NCBI GenBank assembly: GCA_964578835.1
Contig: CAZOEL010000023.1
Span: 1 to 64,000, forward strand
Source: CAZOEL01 sp964578835
GTDB lineage: Bacteria > Desulfobacterota > Syntrophobacteria > Syntrophobacterales > Syntrophobacteraceae
Length of the DNA: 64,000 nt
Reading direction: 5' to 3'
The position numbers were made by a program, and so were the translations under genes. Shown here one piece after another: positions 52,185 to 61,897 of this stretch (position 1 is the first letter of the stretch; each line of letters begins with the position of its first letter). The notes under the pieces are model-generated. The model made no database searches and was not told the DNA's origin. It worked only from the letters and a program-made list of their open reading frames with translations.

Positions 52185-53624
52185 CTATCTGATCTCATGT
52201 TTTGTAGCCGTAAATGTCTCGGCCTCCCGCCAGCCGCCGCCAAGAGCCCTATAGAGTTGAACTATCGTGAGCAGCTGGTTGAGCTCGGTCCGCGCAAGGG
52301 TGGTCTCTGCGGGGAAAAGCTCTTGCTGATTCTGAAGCACCTCGTAATAACTGGCTTTTCCAGCCACATAGCGCTTTAGGGAAACCTGCACCGCGTCCTC
52401 ATAGGCTCTCACGGCCCTCGCCTGCTGAGCGCGCGTTTCTGCAAGCTTCTCCCGGGAGATGAGTGCGTTGGAAACTTCCTGGAAAGCGTTGAGAGCCGTT
52501 TGTTCGTAGGTTAGCTTTGATTCTTCCCAGAAAGCTTTCGCCTGCCGATATTCGGCAAGCAGCGTACCGCCCCGGAAGAGAGGCCCGGTCATTGTGCCGG
52601 CGACTGCCCACATATTGGAAGCCCCCGAGGTAAAGGCGGAAAGCTCGGGGCTGACTCTTCCGAGCAGAGTGGTGAGACCGATTTGGGGAAAAAAATTGGC
52701 CGTGGCGACGCCTACCTGGGCATTGGCTGCGCGCATATTTTGTTCCGCCTGCCGAATGTCCGGACGCCGCTCCAACAGGGCTGAAGGCAGGCCGGCCGGG
52801 ATTTCGGGTGGACTCTTCTGCTCGAGCAGAGAGGCGTTGCGCTCGATCGGACCTGGATTTCGTCCTAAAAGAACGTTGATCTGATTTTCTTTGAGGACGA
52901 TCTGGCGCTCCAGTTCCGGAATATTGGCGGCGACAGTTCCCAGCAGCGCCTCGGCGCTCGAGGTCTCCAGCTTGGAAGCCGCCCCCCCTTCCAGGCGCTG
53001 GGTGAATATCTTCAGGGTGCCCTCGAAAGACTCTGTGTTTTTCTTGGAAATCTCGAGCTGAAGATCGAGCTCCAGTAACTCGAAGTATGCCTGAGCCACA
53101 GCGCTCACGAGAGAAACCACAACGCCTCGACGCCCTTCTTCGGTGGCCAGATATTGAGCCTGAGCAGCCTCATTGAGGCGTCGGATTCTACCCCAGAAAT
53201 CTATCTCCCAAAAGACGCTCAAATCCAGAAGAGCGGCATCGCCAGTAACGCCCCTGCTGGGACTGGGGCTGGTTAGAAAACTGTTCCTGCCCCTTGAGAT
53301 GGCTCCCTCATAGTTGATTTGCGGGAAAAACTGTCCCCGCGCCTGGGCTGCGATCTGGCGCGCCTGTTCGACGCGCGTCACAGCCACCCGAAGATCGTAG
53401 TTGCTTTCGAGCGCCTCCGTGATGAGTCCTTGCAGCGTCTCATCTTCAAAAATCATCCACCACGGTAGATCTGCGAGAGAAGCCTGGTCTGCAGGGGTCT
53501 GTGCGCTCCGGTAATCCTCGGGCGCATTGACTGCGGGCCGTTTATAGTTGGGACCGAGCGCGCACCCGAAAGAAAATAGTGCCAGGAGAGCCAATAGGAG
53601 CAATTGCTTTGGAAGTCTTTCCAT
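52185..53624 (-). CDS. RND-type outer membrane factor lipoprotein (NodT/OprM family)
   Basis: A 479-aa outer-membrane efflux channel. Signal MERLPKQLLLLALLALFSFG with the lipobox Cys (FGC), then ALGPNYKRPAVNAPEDYRSA, characteristic of OprM/NodT. The two OEP repeats (~60-260 and ~270-470) form the trimeric barrel and helical tunnel. GGAGG lies before the start, overlapping the end of the pump gene. It completes the MFP-RND-OMF operon. Confidence 0.95.
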   Translation of the reverse strand: MERLPKQLLLLALLALFSFGCALGPNYKRPAVNAPEDYRSAQTPADQASLADLPWWMIFEDETLQGLITEALESNYDLRVAVTRVEQARQIAAQARGQFFPQINYEGAISRGRNSFLTSPSPSRGVTGDAALLDLSVFWEIDFWGRIRRLNEAAQAQYLATEEGRRGVVVSLVSAVAQAYFELLELDLQLEISKKNTESFEGTLKIFTQRLEGGAASKLETSSAEALLGTVAANIPELERQIVLKENQINVLLGRNPGPIERNASLLEQKSPPEIPAGLPSALLERRPDIRQAEQNMRAANAQVGVATANFFPQIGLTTLLGRVSPELSAFTSGASNMWAVAGTMTGPLFRGGTLLAEYRQAKAFWEESKLTYEQTALNAFQEVSNALISREKLAETRAQQARAVRAYEDAVQVSLKRYVAGKASYYEVLQNQQELFPAETTLARTELNQLLTIVQLYRALGGGWREAETFTATKHEIR

Positions 53625-53626
53625 TG

Positions 53627-56600
53627 CTAGTGTCCTCCGCCGGAGACATCGGTTATCGGTTTTTCCACTTGTGGCAGTGGGGGCTTTGCTCCACGATGAG
53701 ACAGCTTCTCGACGACGTAAAAGGTCACAGGGATGAGAAAGATGGCGATAAAGCTCGCCATCATCATCCCGCCGATGACGGCGAAGCCCATGACCTGGCG
53801 GGAAAGCGCCCCGGCCCCGCTGGCTTTGGCCAGTGGAACGCAGCCGAGGATGAAGGCGAAAGAGGTCATGAGAATCGGCCGAAGGCGCAGGCGTGCGCCT
53901 TCCAGGGCGGCTTCCATGAGAGGTTTGCCCTCTTCGACTCCCATCTTGGCGAACTCCACGATGAGGATGGCGTTCTTTGCCGCAAGCCCTATGAGCATTA
54001 CAAGACCGATCTGGGCGTACACATTGTTTTCATAGTGACCTACCCAAAGCCCCATGAATGCCCCTGCAATGGCGACTGGAGTGCCGAGCAGAACGCTGAA
54101 GGGCAGAGTCCAGCTTTCGTATTGAGCGGCTAGAATGAGAAAGACGCAAAGCAGCGAAAAGCCGAAGATGACAGCCGGAGATACGCCCTCCTGAGCCTTT
54201 TTCTCCTGGTAGCTCATACCGAGATAGTCGAAGCCCATCTCGCGCGGCATACTCTGCGCGAAGACTTCCTCCATCGCTTTCATGGCCTGAGCGGAGCTGT
54301 AGCCGGGTTTGGCGGAGGCGTTGATCTGCGCCGAACGATAGAGGTTGTAGCGCATGGTGAATTCAGGACCCGCCGTTGGATGGACGCCTGCAAGGGCTGA
54401 TAACGGCACCATATTTCCGTCGCCGTTGCGCACAAAGAACTGGCCCATGTCATCGGCTCGTGTGCGGTAGTCGCCTTCCGCCTGCACGTAAATTTGCCAC
54501 TGACGCCCAAAACGGTTGAAATAGTTTACAAAAATTCCTCCCATGAAGCATTGGAGCGTCTGGTAGACATCCTTGAGCGGTACGCCCTGTTTGAGAACCT
54601 TATCGCGGTCTACGTCTACGGAAACCTGGGGCACAACGGGGCGAAAGGTTGAAGTGACGCTTGCAAGCTCCGGCCGCTCGCGTGCGGCGGCTAGAAACTT
54701 CTGCACGTTTTCGGACAGAAAAGTAATGTCTTTACCCGCGCGATCCTCCAGGATGAAGGTCACTCCGCCGGCAGCGCCGATGCCGGGAATGGCCGGAGGC
54801 GAGAAGGCGAAGCCGATAGCGCCGGTGATATTCTTGAGCTCCTTATTCAAGTGAGCCATGATGGCTTCGTACTTTTCTTCTGGCTTCTTACGCACGGCCC
54901 AGTCCTCCAGAGTGATGAAGAAAAAGCCGCTGTAGGTGTTCTGCACCTGGCTCAGCATGCTGTAGCCAACAATTGATGAGTAGTATTTCACCCCCGGAGT
55001 CTTGCTCAGAATCTCCTCCGCTTGCTTCATTATCTCGTCTGTTCGCTGAAGCGAGGCTGCATCGGGCAACTGCACGCCTGCATACATGTAGCCCTGATCC
55101 TCCTCGGGCAGGAAGCTCATCGGTATCTTCCCGCCGAGAAAACCCGTAAAAACCGTTATGCCCAAAAGAAGCAACAGCGATACGGCGCTCTTTCGGATGA
55201 GCAGAGCGCATGTGCTGACATAGCCGGAAGTGGCGCGGTCGAACGTCTTGTTGAACCATCGAAAGAAGACTGCCAGAGGCCCGCGCGACTGCTTTTTCGG
55301 TCTAAGCAAAAGCGAAGAGAGCGCAGGGCTGAGGGTAAGGGCATTGAAGGCGGAGATGACAACCGATACGGCGATGGTGACCGCAAACTGCTGGTAAAGG
55401 CGCCCCGTAATGCCGGGGATGAAGGCAGTCGGCACGAAAACCGCCGCAAGAATGATGGCGATGGCGATGACCGGACCGGATACTTCCTCCATGGCCTTGA
55501 AGGTCGCCTCCTTTGGCGACATGCCGTGCTCGATGTGATGCTCCACAGCTTCGACCACGACTATCGCGTCATCCACCACCAGTCCTATGGCTAACACCAA
55601 ACCGAAGAGAGAGAGAGTATTGATGGAAAAACCAAAAAGAGGAAACAGAGCGAAGGTCCCCACCAGGGAGACGGGCACGGCAAGGAGCGGAATCAAGGTC
55701 GCCCGCCAGCCCTGCAGGAAGAGGAACACCACTATGATGACCAGCACAAGCGCTTCCACTAGAGTCTTCTGGATCTCTTTCATGCCTTCGGTAACTGCTA
55801 AGGTGGTGTCAAGGGCGATCGCGTAATCGAGATCCTCCGGGAAGCTCTCTTTGAGCCGGGCCATGAGCTTCTTGGCGCCGTCTGCGGCTTCAATGGCGTT
55901 GGAGCCGGGCAACTGGTAGAGTGCGATCAGGGCTGCGGGCTTCCCGTTGAGGCGGCCAATGAGGTTGTAAGTCTGAGATCCAAGCTCAATGCGGGCGACA
56001 TCTCTAAGGCGCACGAAGGAGCCGTCCGGTTGGGCTCGAACGATGATTTCGCCGAATTCCTGCTCGGTCTGCAAACGGCCCTGGGCGCGGACCGCATAGG
56101 TGAACTCCTGCCCCGGGGGAACAGGCTCCGCGCCGATCTGCCCGGCTGGGTTCACGGTGTTTTGTGTCTTGATAGCGTTGACGATTTCGGGAATGGTGAT
56201 ATTGAGCTTGGCGAGTTGGTCGGGCTGCACCCAAAAGCGCATCGAGTACTGGCCGGCGCCAAAGATCGTGATGCTGGCGATCCCGGGCACGCGAGTCATC
56301 TGGTCGTTGATGTTGATGTAGGAATAATTGGCGAGAAAGATGCCGTCATAGGCGCCGTTGGGCGAATAGAGCGCGAACATGATGAGCGGCGCCGACGTGG
56401 ACTTCTGCACCGTGACGCCGAAGTCGCGGACGTCCGAAGGCATTTGGGAGTCGGCCTGGCCCTGACGCATCTGCGCCAGGATCTGATCGGTGTTCGGATC
56501 GGTTTTGACGTCGAAGTTGACTCGCAGAGTCATCTGTCCGTCGTTGGAATTAAGGGAGTACATGTAGTTCATGTTGTCCACGCCGGACATCTGTTGCTCT

Positions 56601-56794
56601 ATGGGAGTAGCCACGGACTGTTCGACGGTAAGGGCGTCGGCTCCGGTGTAAGTGGTCTTGATCTGGATTTCAGGTGGGACGATGTTGGGGAATTGCGCGA
56701 TGGGCAGGCCCAACATCGCCACGACGCCGATGATGACCATCAGGATGGAGATCACCATGGCCACGATAGGACGATTGATAAAGAATCTGGCCAT
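53627..56794 (-). CDS. RND efflux pump, HAE1 family (AcrB/MexB-like)
   Basis: A 1055-aa inner-membrane pump with 12 predicted helices. It starts MARFFINRPIVAMVISILMV. Proton-relay residues lie in GLVLAIGLVVDDAIVVVEAV (TM4 DD pair), and LMIGLAAKNAILIVEFAKMG (TM10 Lys) follows. Substrate range cannot be told; homologues export dyes, detergents, antibiotics and solvents. MFP precedes it by 6 nt and OMF follows it by 3 nt. Confidence 0.96.
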   Translation of the reverse strand: MARFFINRPIVAMVISILMVIIGVVAMLGLPIAQFPNIVPPEIQIKTTYTGADALTVEQSVATPIEQQMSGVDNMNYMYSLNSNDGQMTLRVNFDVKTDPNTDQILAQMRQGQADSQMPSDVRDFGVTVQKSTSAPLIMFALYSPNGAYDGIFLANYSYININDQMTRVPGIASITIFGAGQYSMRFWVQPDQLAKLNITIPEIVNAIKTQNTVNPAGQIGAEPVPPGQEFTYAVRAQGRLQTEQEFGEIIVRAQPDGSFVRLRDVARIELGSQTYNLIGRLNGKPAALIALYQLPGSNAIEAADGAKKLMARLKESFPEDLDYAIALDTTLAVTEGMKEIQKTLVEALVLVIIVVFLFLQGWRATLIPLLAVPVSLVGTFALFPLFGFSINTLSLFGLVLAIGLVVDDAIVVVEAVEHHIEHGMSPKEATFKAMEEVSGPVIAIAIILAAVFVPTAFIPGITGRLYQQFAVTIAVSVVISAFNALTLSPALSSLLLRPKKQSRGPLAVFFRWFNKTFDRATSGYVSTCALLIRKSAVSLLLLLGITVFTGFLGGKIPMSFLPEEDQGYMYAGVQLPDAASLQRTDEIMKQAEEILSKTPGVKYYSSIVGYSMLSQVQNTYSGFFFITLEDWAVRKKPEEKYEAIMAHLNKELKNITGAIGFAFSPPAIPGIGAAGGVTFILEDRAGKDITFLSENVQKFLAAARERPELASVTSTFRPVVPQVSVDVDRDKVLKQGVPLKDVYQTLQCFMGGIFVNYFNRFGRQWQIYVQAEGDYRTRADDMGQFFVRNGDGNMVPLSALAGVHPTAGPEFTMRYNLYRSAQINASAKPGYSSAQAMKAMEEVFAQSMPREMGFDYLGMSYQEKKAQEGVSPAVIFGFSLLCVFLILAAQYESWTLPFSVLLGTPVAIAGAFMGLWVGHYENNVYAQIGLVMLIGLAAKNAILIVEFAKMGVEEGKPLMEAALEGARLRLRPILMTSFAFILGCVPLAKASGAGALSRQVMGFAVIGGMMMASFIAIFLIPVTFYVVEKLSHRGAKPPLPQVEKPITDVSGGGH

Positions 56795-56799
56795 GGGTC

Positions 56800-58068
56800 T
56801 TAATCCTTTTTGGGAGCCTGGGTTGAGGCAGGCTTAGTCTCGGGATTGGAGGCCGAGCCCGACTGCGCCCTGGATTCAGACTCCACCATTTTCGGGTTGA
56901 CCTGCATACCGTCCCTGACCTTCTGGAGTCCCTCCACGACGACACGGTCTCCCGCCTGCAGTCCGCTTGAGATGACCCACATATTGTCTATGCGCTCGGC
57001 GGTCTTCACGGGCCGAATATCGACCTTGTTATCAGCGCCCACCACTGCAACCTGGTAGCTCCCCTGGAGCTCCATCACAGCTCTTTGCGGGACCATGATT
57101 GCGCCCGTCTTACTGGAGGTAACGGCGCGCACCCGACCGAACTGCCCGGGGCGGAGGAGATCCCCGGGATTTGGGAAAAGGACCGCAATACGAATCGTGC
57201 CGGTCTTCACGTCCACCTGCCGCTCGGCAAAAGAGAACTCGCCCTTCTCCGGGTGGACGCTTCCGTCCGCGAGGATAAGATCCAGCTTGACCCGGGCGTT
57301 TTCCGGTCTGTCTCCTGTCTTGGCAATATCGCGAGCGAGCGACATATATTGCTGCTCGCTGATGGGGAAATAGACTTTGATGGGATCAACAGAGGAAACT
57401 ACCGTGAGCTCTCCCGTCTGGGTCGGGCCGACGAGGTCGCCGATCTGGGCGTTTGCGCCGCCGGCAATGCCGTCAATGGGCGAGGTGATCTTCGTGAAGC
57501 CAAGACTTAGCTTGGCCTGTTCGACAGCAGCCTCTGCGGCTTGAACCCCGCCCTTGGCCGCAAGATTCGCCTGTATCGCGTCATCGAGCTCCTGTTGGCT
57601 GATAGCGCTCTCCTTGGCAAGCGGCCTGTAGCGCTTTACGTCCATTTCGGTCTTTCCAAGCCTTGCCTTGGCTATCGCCAACTGGGCTTGGGCCTGGTCT
57701 AGCGCCGCCTTAAAGGTCCTTGGATCGATCTCGAACAAAAGATCGCCCTTTTTCACCGATGCGCCTTCTTTATAAGCTTGTCTGGAGAGGTACCCCGTGA
57801 CCTGAGCGCGGATGGTGGCGTTCACAAGCCCTTCGGTGGTGCCGACCCATTCGGAATAGACGGGCACGTCCTTTTGCGTTACGGTCATGACCTCAACTTC
57901 TGGCGCTGGCGTTGCCTGTGCTAAAACATTCTTCTCCGGGCCGGCGGCGAGCAGGAGCAGCGCTGCAATAGCAATCAGACGGCCAAGGACGCGCCCAGCG
58001 AGAAACCGTTGGAACAGCCCCTGCACACTCCACCAAGTCAACACTGCAGATCGTTTTTCACCTTGCAT
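56800..58068 (-). CDS. RND efflux membrane-fusion protein (AcrA/MexA-like)
   Basis: A ~422-aa periplasmic adaptor. After a signal region (~residues 25-50, LGRLIAIAALLLLAAGPEKN) come the lipoyl half motifs (VTGYLSRQAYKEGASVKKGD and SPIDGIAGGANAQIGDLVGP), an alpha-hairpin, and the barrel and proximal domains. The start was set at MQGEKRSAVL because CAGGAG precedes it at the right distance. First gene of the pump operon. No adjacent regulator is present. Confidence 0.94.
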   Translation of the reverse strand: MQGEKRSAVLTWWSVQGLFQRFLAGRVLGRLIAIAALLLLAAGPEKNVLAQATPAPEVEVMTVTQKDVPVYSEWVGTTEGLVNATIRAQVTGYLSRQAYKEGASVKKGDLLFEIDPRTFKAALDQAQAQLAIAKARLGKTEMDVKRYRPLAKESAISQQELDDAIQANLAAKGGVQAAEAAVEQAKLSLGFTKITSPIDGIAGGANAQIGDLVGPTQTGELTVVSSVDPIKVYFPISEQQYMSLARDIAKTGDRPENARVKLDLILADGSVHPEKGEFSFAERQVDVKTGTIRIAVLFPNPGDLLRPGQFGRVRAVTSSKTGAIMVPQRAVMELQGSYQVAVVGADNKVDIRPVKTAERIDNMWVISSGLQAGDRVVVEGLQKVRDGMQVNPKMVESESRAQSGSASNPETKPASTQAPKKD

Positions 58069-58391
58069 AAGATCACTCCTGAACAATCTCAATTTAGGGT
58101 AAGAAGCCGACAAGCATAGAAAGAAGAGAACAGGCTATATCCTTTGCGCACAATAGCGTAGATTGAAGCTATCAATCAGGCCCAACGCCGCACCCGCGCA
58201 GCACGCTTGGCGGTTACAAAATGTGATTGTCGCTTTTCAGCTGACAGCTGGCGATATTACCTGGAACGTCTTAAAAGCGGTATTGGACTTTGGTCTAATA
58301 TGCCTGGATCTGAATGTATGATTACCCACACCCTTGCGGGGCGCTATGACAATGTTCCCTGCTGAAATCCGAATAGAAGTGAACGCGTTCT
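58069..58391 (-). other. 323-nt upstream region of the RND operon
   Basis: No gene. A short palindrome, CAGCTGACAGCTG (58238-58250), could be an operator, but this is a guess. Confidence 0.3.
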
Positions 58392-59120
58392 TCATAGTTG
58401 TTCAAAGTCGTCTGCACGGTTGGCCGGCTTATCTCGATCGCCTTCATTGCATTCTGATCCTCCCTTATAGAGACTGACCAGACGCGCCACGACGACGACA
58501 AGATACATCTGCCCGACGAGAGCCTCAGTCACCGCGAGCGCTCGAGCAGGACCGCTGATAGGGAGCATGTCCCCATAGCCCAACGTTCCAAGCGTAACGA
58601 AGCTGAAGTAAATGGTGTATTCGAGCTGCGCATCTTTGCCGATGGAAACCAAGCCATGGAAGGAGATCGATCCGGGCCATTTCTCCTCGAAGATGAAAAA
58701 GAGAAGTCCACAAATGATGCCTATCAGCAGATAGACATCGAGAGCAGCAAAAATATGCTCAGAGTCCACGCTTTTTTCGCGCAGAATGTGCCGGATTATA
58801 GTGGAAACGGATACCAGACATATTACGACTCCAATCCCATGACCGGTCAGGAGGAGCGCTCCAGAGCCCTGTATCGTGTGTAAAATTCTCAATCCAAGAA
58901 AGAGGACGAAAAGGCCCAGCCCCGCATACAATCTGTGACTGTGCAGCGTGATCAAAGTCGCCGCAAGAATATTCATGCCCAGGAGAATCTCAATGAATTT
59001 GCCGCCGAATCCTAAAGCCCCAAAAACCGGCGCGGCGGCCATGGTCATGATGAGCGAGAAGAAAAGGCAGGCGAAACGCCGCCGACTGTAACTCGCCATC
59101 AGATTGGCTGCCACGCTCAT
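58392..59120 (-). CDS. two-TM-pore ion channel protein
   Basis: A 242-aa membrane protein with ~six helices. A K+-channel selectivity filter is present in FVTLGTLGYGDMLPISG (TLGYGD), preceded by a pore-helix region and followed by VTEALVGQMYLVVVVARLVS. This is the Ion_trans_2 layout, and the upstream four helices resemble a voltage-sensor-like part without the regular arginines. The start was chosen at MSVAANLM with GGAG upstream; the longer frame starts at TTG. Confidence 0.85.
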   Translation of the reverse strand: MSVAANLMASYSRRRFACLFFSLIMTMAAAPVFGALGFGGKFIEILLGMNILAATLITLHSHRLYAGLGLFVLFLGLRILHTIQGSGALLLTGHGIGVVICLVSVSTIIRHILREKSVDSEHIFAALDVYLLIGIICGLLFFIFEEKWPGSISFHGLVSIGKDAQLEYTIYFSFVTLGTLGYGDMLPISGPARALAVTEALVGQMYLVVVVARLVSLYKGGSECNEGDRDKPANRADDFEQL

Positions 59121-59219
59121 TCTTCGTTTCTCCAGCCTTTCCTCTCGCTCCTCGCCTTGCAAGGAAGCCCATTTCTCTTACAAAGTTCGCTCGTGGTTTG
59201 ATGCTGCCGCTTCCGAACC

Positions 59220-60305
59220 TTACCCCGCCGGGATCGTCACAATCGGGGCGCCTTCTTTTCCGCCCGTTTCCACCAGAGTAAATATGAACATGAGGAATGA
59301 AAACATGCGCTTCGAAGGCAGGTCGCGATCATCGATCCAGAACCAGTAGCTGCGGTAAGGAACCCCGACGAAGGCGTCGACAGGCCTTTCTCCAGTGCAG
59401 TGAACGCGTATCAGGGGGTTCAGCGAAACTCCAGGGGAGGCTTCTTCAATATGCGTTGGATTGACTCGCTTTTCATCCACATGGACATTAGGGACCTCTA
59501 TATAGGAGGCGAGATCGACGATGATCTCCAGAATGGAGCGGCTAAGAATAGCCACCTCACGGTCGTTCTTCGCAATCGATGCATATGCGACGGAGAATTC
59601 CTGAGCAGAGGGGTCGAGACCGAGCATCTTGCGCACGGCAAGGCTGTCTTCAGCTGTAGCTTCATCCACCTTGCCGCGAAAGGTCATGAGCGTGGCGTCC
59701 TTTTCGTTTGTCTTCTGGACGCGCAGGCCGATGGCCCCCGAGGCCTGGAGCCGCCGCAGCCTCTCGACTAAGGGATAGAAATCGGGATCCGCCGCGCGGG
59801 CGCGCGCTGCTCCCCCGTACCGATTTCGGATCCCGTTTACGGAATGGACACAGAGCCTGAGAACCAGATCGACCGGGTAATTCGCCTGGATGAGGCTCAG
59901 GATAGCTGATGGCGGGATAGGCGTCATGAAGCTCCTGGCGAACTTCTCTCCCGTAAGCGGATTGTAGGTGATGGTCGGTCGGTCAATGAAGCGAGCAGCG
60001 CCTCCTGCAGACTGGGTGTTGGTCACAACGGAAGTGAGCGGGTCCGCCCAGGAAAGCCGCAGGTCAAGCTGGCTCTCTACGGAATATTGATTGATGACTG
60101 AGGCGACATCGAGGAAAGTAGGCGCATCCCCGTAGCGCAGCTTGACCATGTTGACAAGCATTTGGGCTTTCCAGGAATCGGAAATAGCGGAAGTGTAATC
60201 GAACCGGTCGCGGGCGACGGAATGCGGCCCTATGCCCATGCAAGCCGTGAGAATCAAAAGAAAGCAGGTGTAGACAACCGCACGGAAGCCTCTCTCTAGC
60301 TTCAT
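59220..60305 (-). CDS. lipoprotein of unknown function (361 aa)
   Basis: Signal MKLERGFRAVVYTCFLLILT ending with the lipobox Cys (LTAC). The mature protein begins with the conserved block DRFDYTSAISDSWKAQMLVN-MVKLRYGDAPTFLDV and ends with a DxFVGVPYRSYWFWID segment. I recognise a widespread uncharacterised family with this N-terminal block, but no function. GAAAGGAAGA precedes the start. Confidence 0.75.
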   Translation of the reverse strand: MKLERGFRAVVYTCFLLILTACMGIGPHSVARDRFDYTSAISDSWKAQMLVNMVKLRYGDAPTFLDVASVINQYSVESQLDLRLSWADPLTSVVTNTQSAGGAARFIDRPTITYNPLTGEKFARSFMTPIPPSAILSLIQANYPVDLVLRLCVHSVNGIRNRYGGAARARAADPDFYPLVERLRRLQASGAIGLRVQKTNEKDATLMTFRGKVDEATAEDSLAVRKMLGLDPSAQEFSVAYASIAKNDREVAILSRSILEIIVDLASYIEVPNVHVDEKRVNPTHIEEASPGVSLNPLIRVHCTGERPVDAFVGVPYRSYWFWIDDRDLPSKRMFSFLMFIFTLVETGGKEGAPIVTIPAG

Positions 60306-60350
60306 TGCCGATCTTCCTTTCGCATCAACATCTTCTTTAACAGAATACTT

Positions 60351-60383
60351 CCCTCACCCCGACCCTCTCCCTGAGGGTGAGGG
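60351..60383. repeat. CCCTCACCC-type intergenic repeat
   Basis: CCCTCACCC (60351-60359) pairs with GGGTGAGGG (60375-60383). It is the widespread CCTCACCC/GACCCTCTCCC genomic repeat and lies between the glycosidase operon and the lipoprotein gene, so it may act as a terminator. Confidence 0.6.
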
Positions 60384-60421
60384 GGCCCGCTTCCACCGGA
60401 AGAAGCGATGTTGACGACCTG

Positions 60422-61897
60422 CTACAGCCATTCTAGAAAATGATATCCCCATGAGGGAAGGTCCACATAAAGCCCTTCATTGAACATTTGATCCCCATCC
60501 CGCTCGTAGATTTCTGCTGTGAAAACGTCTTTCAATCGACATGAGAAGCCTTTGAGATCGTCCCACGGAACCTTCACGAGGCCTTGCGCGGGCAAATCAG
60601 AGAGGTTCACTATTATGAGGCAGCGCGAATTATCTTTCCGCCAGCACCAGGCGACTAGATTGAGATAGCTCGCGTTGTCCGGCCAGCCCGTTCTCTCACA
60701 GAGCCGCCAGTCGCCCTGCATGAAGTCTCGATTGCGCAGCCCATCGAGCAAGTGTTGATAGAACGCCATCAGCTCAAAGTCCGGCGACTCCTCGGGTCGC
60801 CTGGCCAGAAAAACCGGCAGTCGGACACGTCTCCCCTCCATCTGGCCTTCATGGATCAAGCGGGCGCCGGGGAGCGTCAAGGCCGTCACGGCCGCAGTCC
60901 GATGCTTTTCAGGCGTGAATGCGGCGGCGGCTCGCGGCTCGTCATGGTTTTCAATGAAACGCACCAGTTTTTCCTGATAGGCCAAGTCTGCACACAGGTG
61001 GAGCCTGACGGTCTCGGCCGGATCGTGCTCCAGGCGATCATAGAGACGCTTGTCGTAGCAGTAGTCAAAGCCCTGCTGCTGCAGCTCCCACTCGAGGTCC
61101 CAGTAGGCTTCGGCAATGAAGCGAAACTCCGGATGCTTGCTCTTGACGGCGGGGATGATCTCAGACCAGTAGCCGGACTCCGGTTTCGATCCCGCCTTGC
61201 CTCCCCAGGTTCTTTCAAAAATTGCGTTCATCAAGAGCATGGCCATGTCGCAGCGCACCCCGTCGCACTGCTCGGCGATCTGAGAAAGTGTCCCGATCAC
61301 GGCGGAGCGCAGCCCCTTGTTGAACGCATTCAGCTGAAGCACATCCGGCCAGGCGGGAAAGTAAGGATCGCGGCCGCAGGCAAATACCCTCTCCCCGATA
61401 GCCATAAAAGATTGCGGTTCAGCTTTCAGATCTTCCTCGCTGCCCTGGATGAAATAGTCGGGGCGCTCCACCACTCCCGGATGATCCGGCGCCACATGGT
61501 TGGGAACGAAATCGAGGATGAGGCGCACGCCCCTTTGAGCGAGCTTGCTTCTGGCCGTCGCCAAAGCCTCGGGGCCGCCCAGATGGTCATCGACTGAATA
61601 GCGACGTACACAATAAGGAGAGCCGACATTGTCTCCTTCGGTAAAATCAGGCAGAGCGCGGTGAAAGTCAGCCACAAGCCCATAATTTGTCATTGAAATG
61701 CGTATGCCCTCGGGGCTGCGCTCCCATACCCCCATGAGCCAGACGGCGTCGAAACCGAGAGATGCTATATGATCCCATTCGGCATCGGGAACCGTAGCGA
61801 GCGTGAGGGCTCGTTGCCCCTTTCGACTCAACTCGTCAAGCCAAACCCATGTATTGATCTCGTAAATGAGCGGATGCTTCGGCCAGGATTGCATCAT
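60422..61897 (-). CDS. GH13 alpha-amylase-family protein
   Basis: A 491-aa (beta/alpha)8 glycoside hydrolase. Conserved regions: I LILDFVPNHV, II DGVRCDMAML (Asp nucleophile), III FIAEAYWDLEW (Glu acid/base) and IV IENHDEPRA (Asp). All three catalytic acids are present. The substrate (e.g. alpha-1,4-glucan, trehalose-like) is unresolved. No signal peptide; cytoplasmic. Its ATG overlaps the permease stop by 4 nt, and AAGGAGG precedes it. Confidence 0.92.
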   Translation of the reverse strand: MMQSWPKHPLIYEINTWVWLDELSRKGQRALTLATVPDAEWDHIASLGFDAVWLMGVWERSPEGIRISMTNYGLVADFHRALPDFTEGDNVGSPYCVRRYSVDDHLGGPEALATARSKLAQRGVRLILDFVPNHVAPDHPGVVERPDYFIQGSEEDLKAEPQSFMAIGERVFACGRDPYFPAWPDVLQLNAFNKGLRSAVIGTLSQIAEQCDGVRCDMAMLLMNAIFERTWGGKAGSKPESGYWSEIIPAVKSKHPEFRFIAEAYWDLEWELQQQGFDYCYDKRLYDRLEHDPAETVRLHLCADLAYQEKLVRFIENHDEPRAAAAFTPEKHRTAAVTALTLPGARLIHEGQMEGRRVRLPVFLARRPEESPDFELMAFYQHLLDGLRNRDFMQGDWRLCERTGWPDNASYLNLVAWCWRKDNSRCLIIVNLSDLPAQGLVKVPWDDLKGFSCRLKDVFTAEIYERDGDQMFNEGLYVDLPSWGYHFLEWL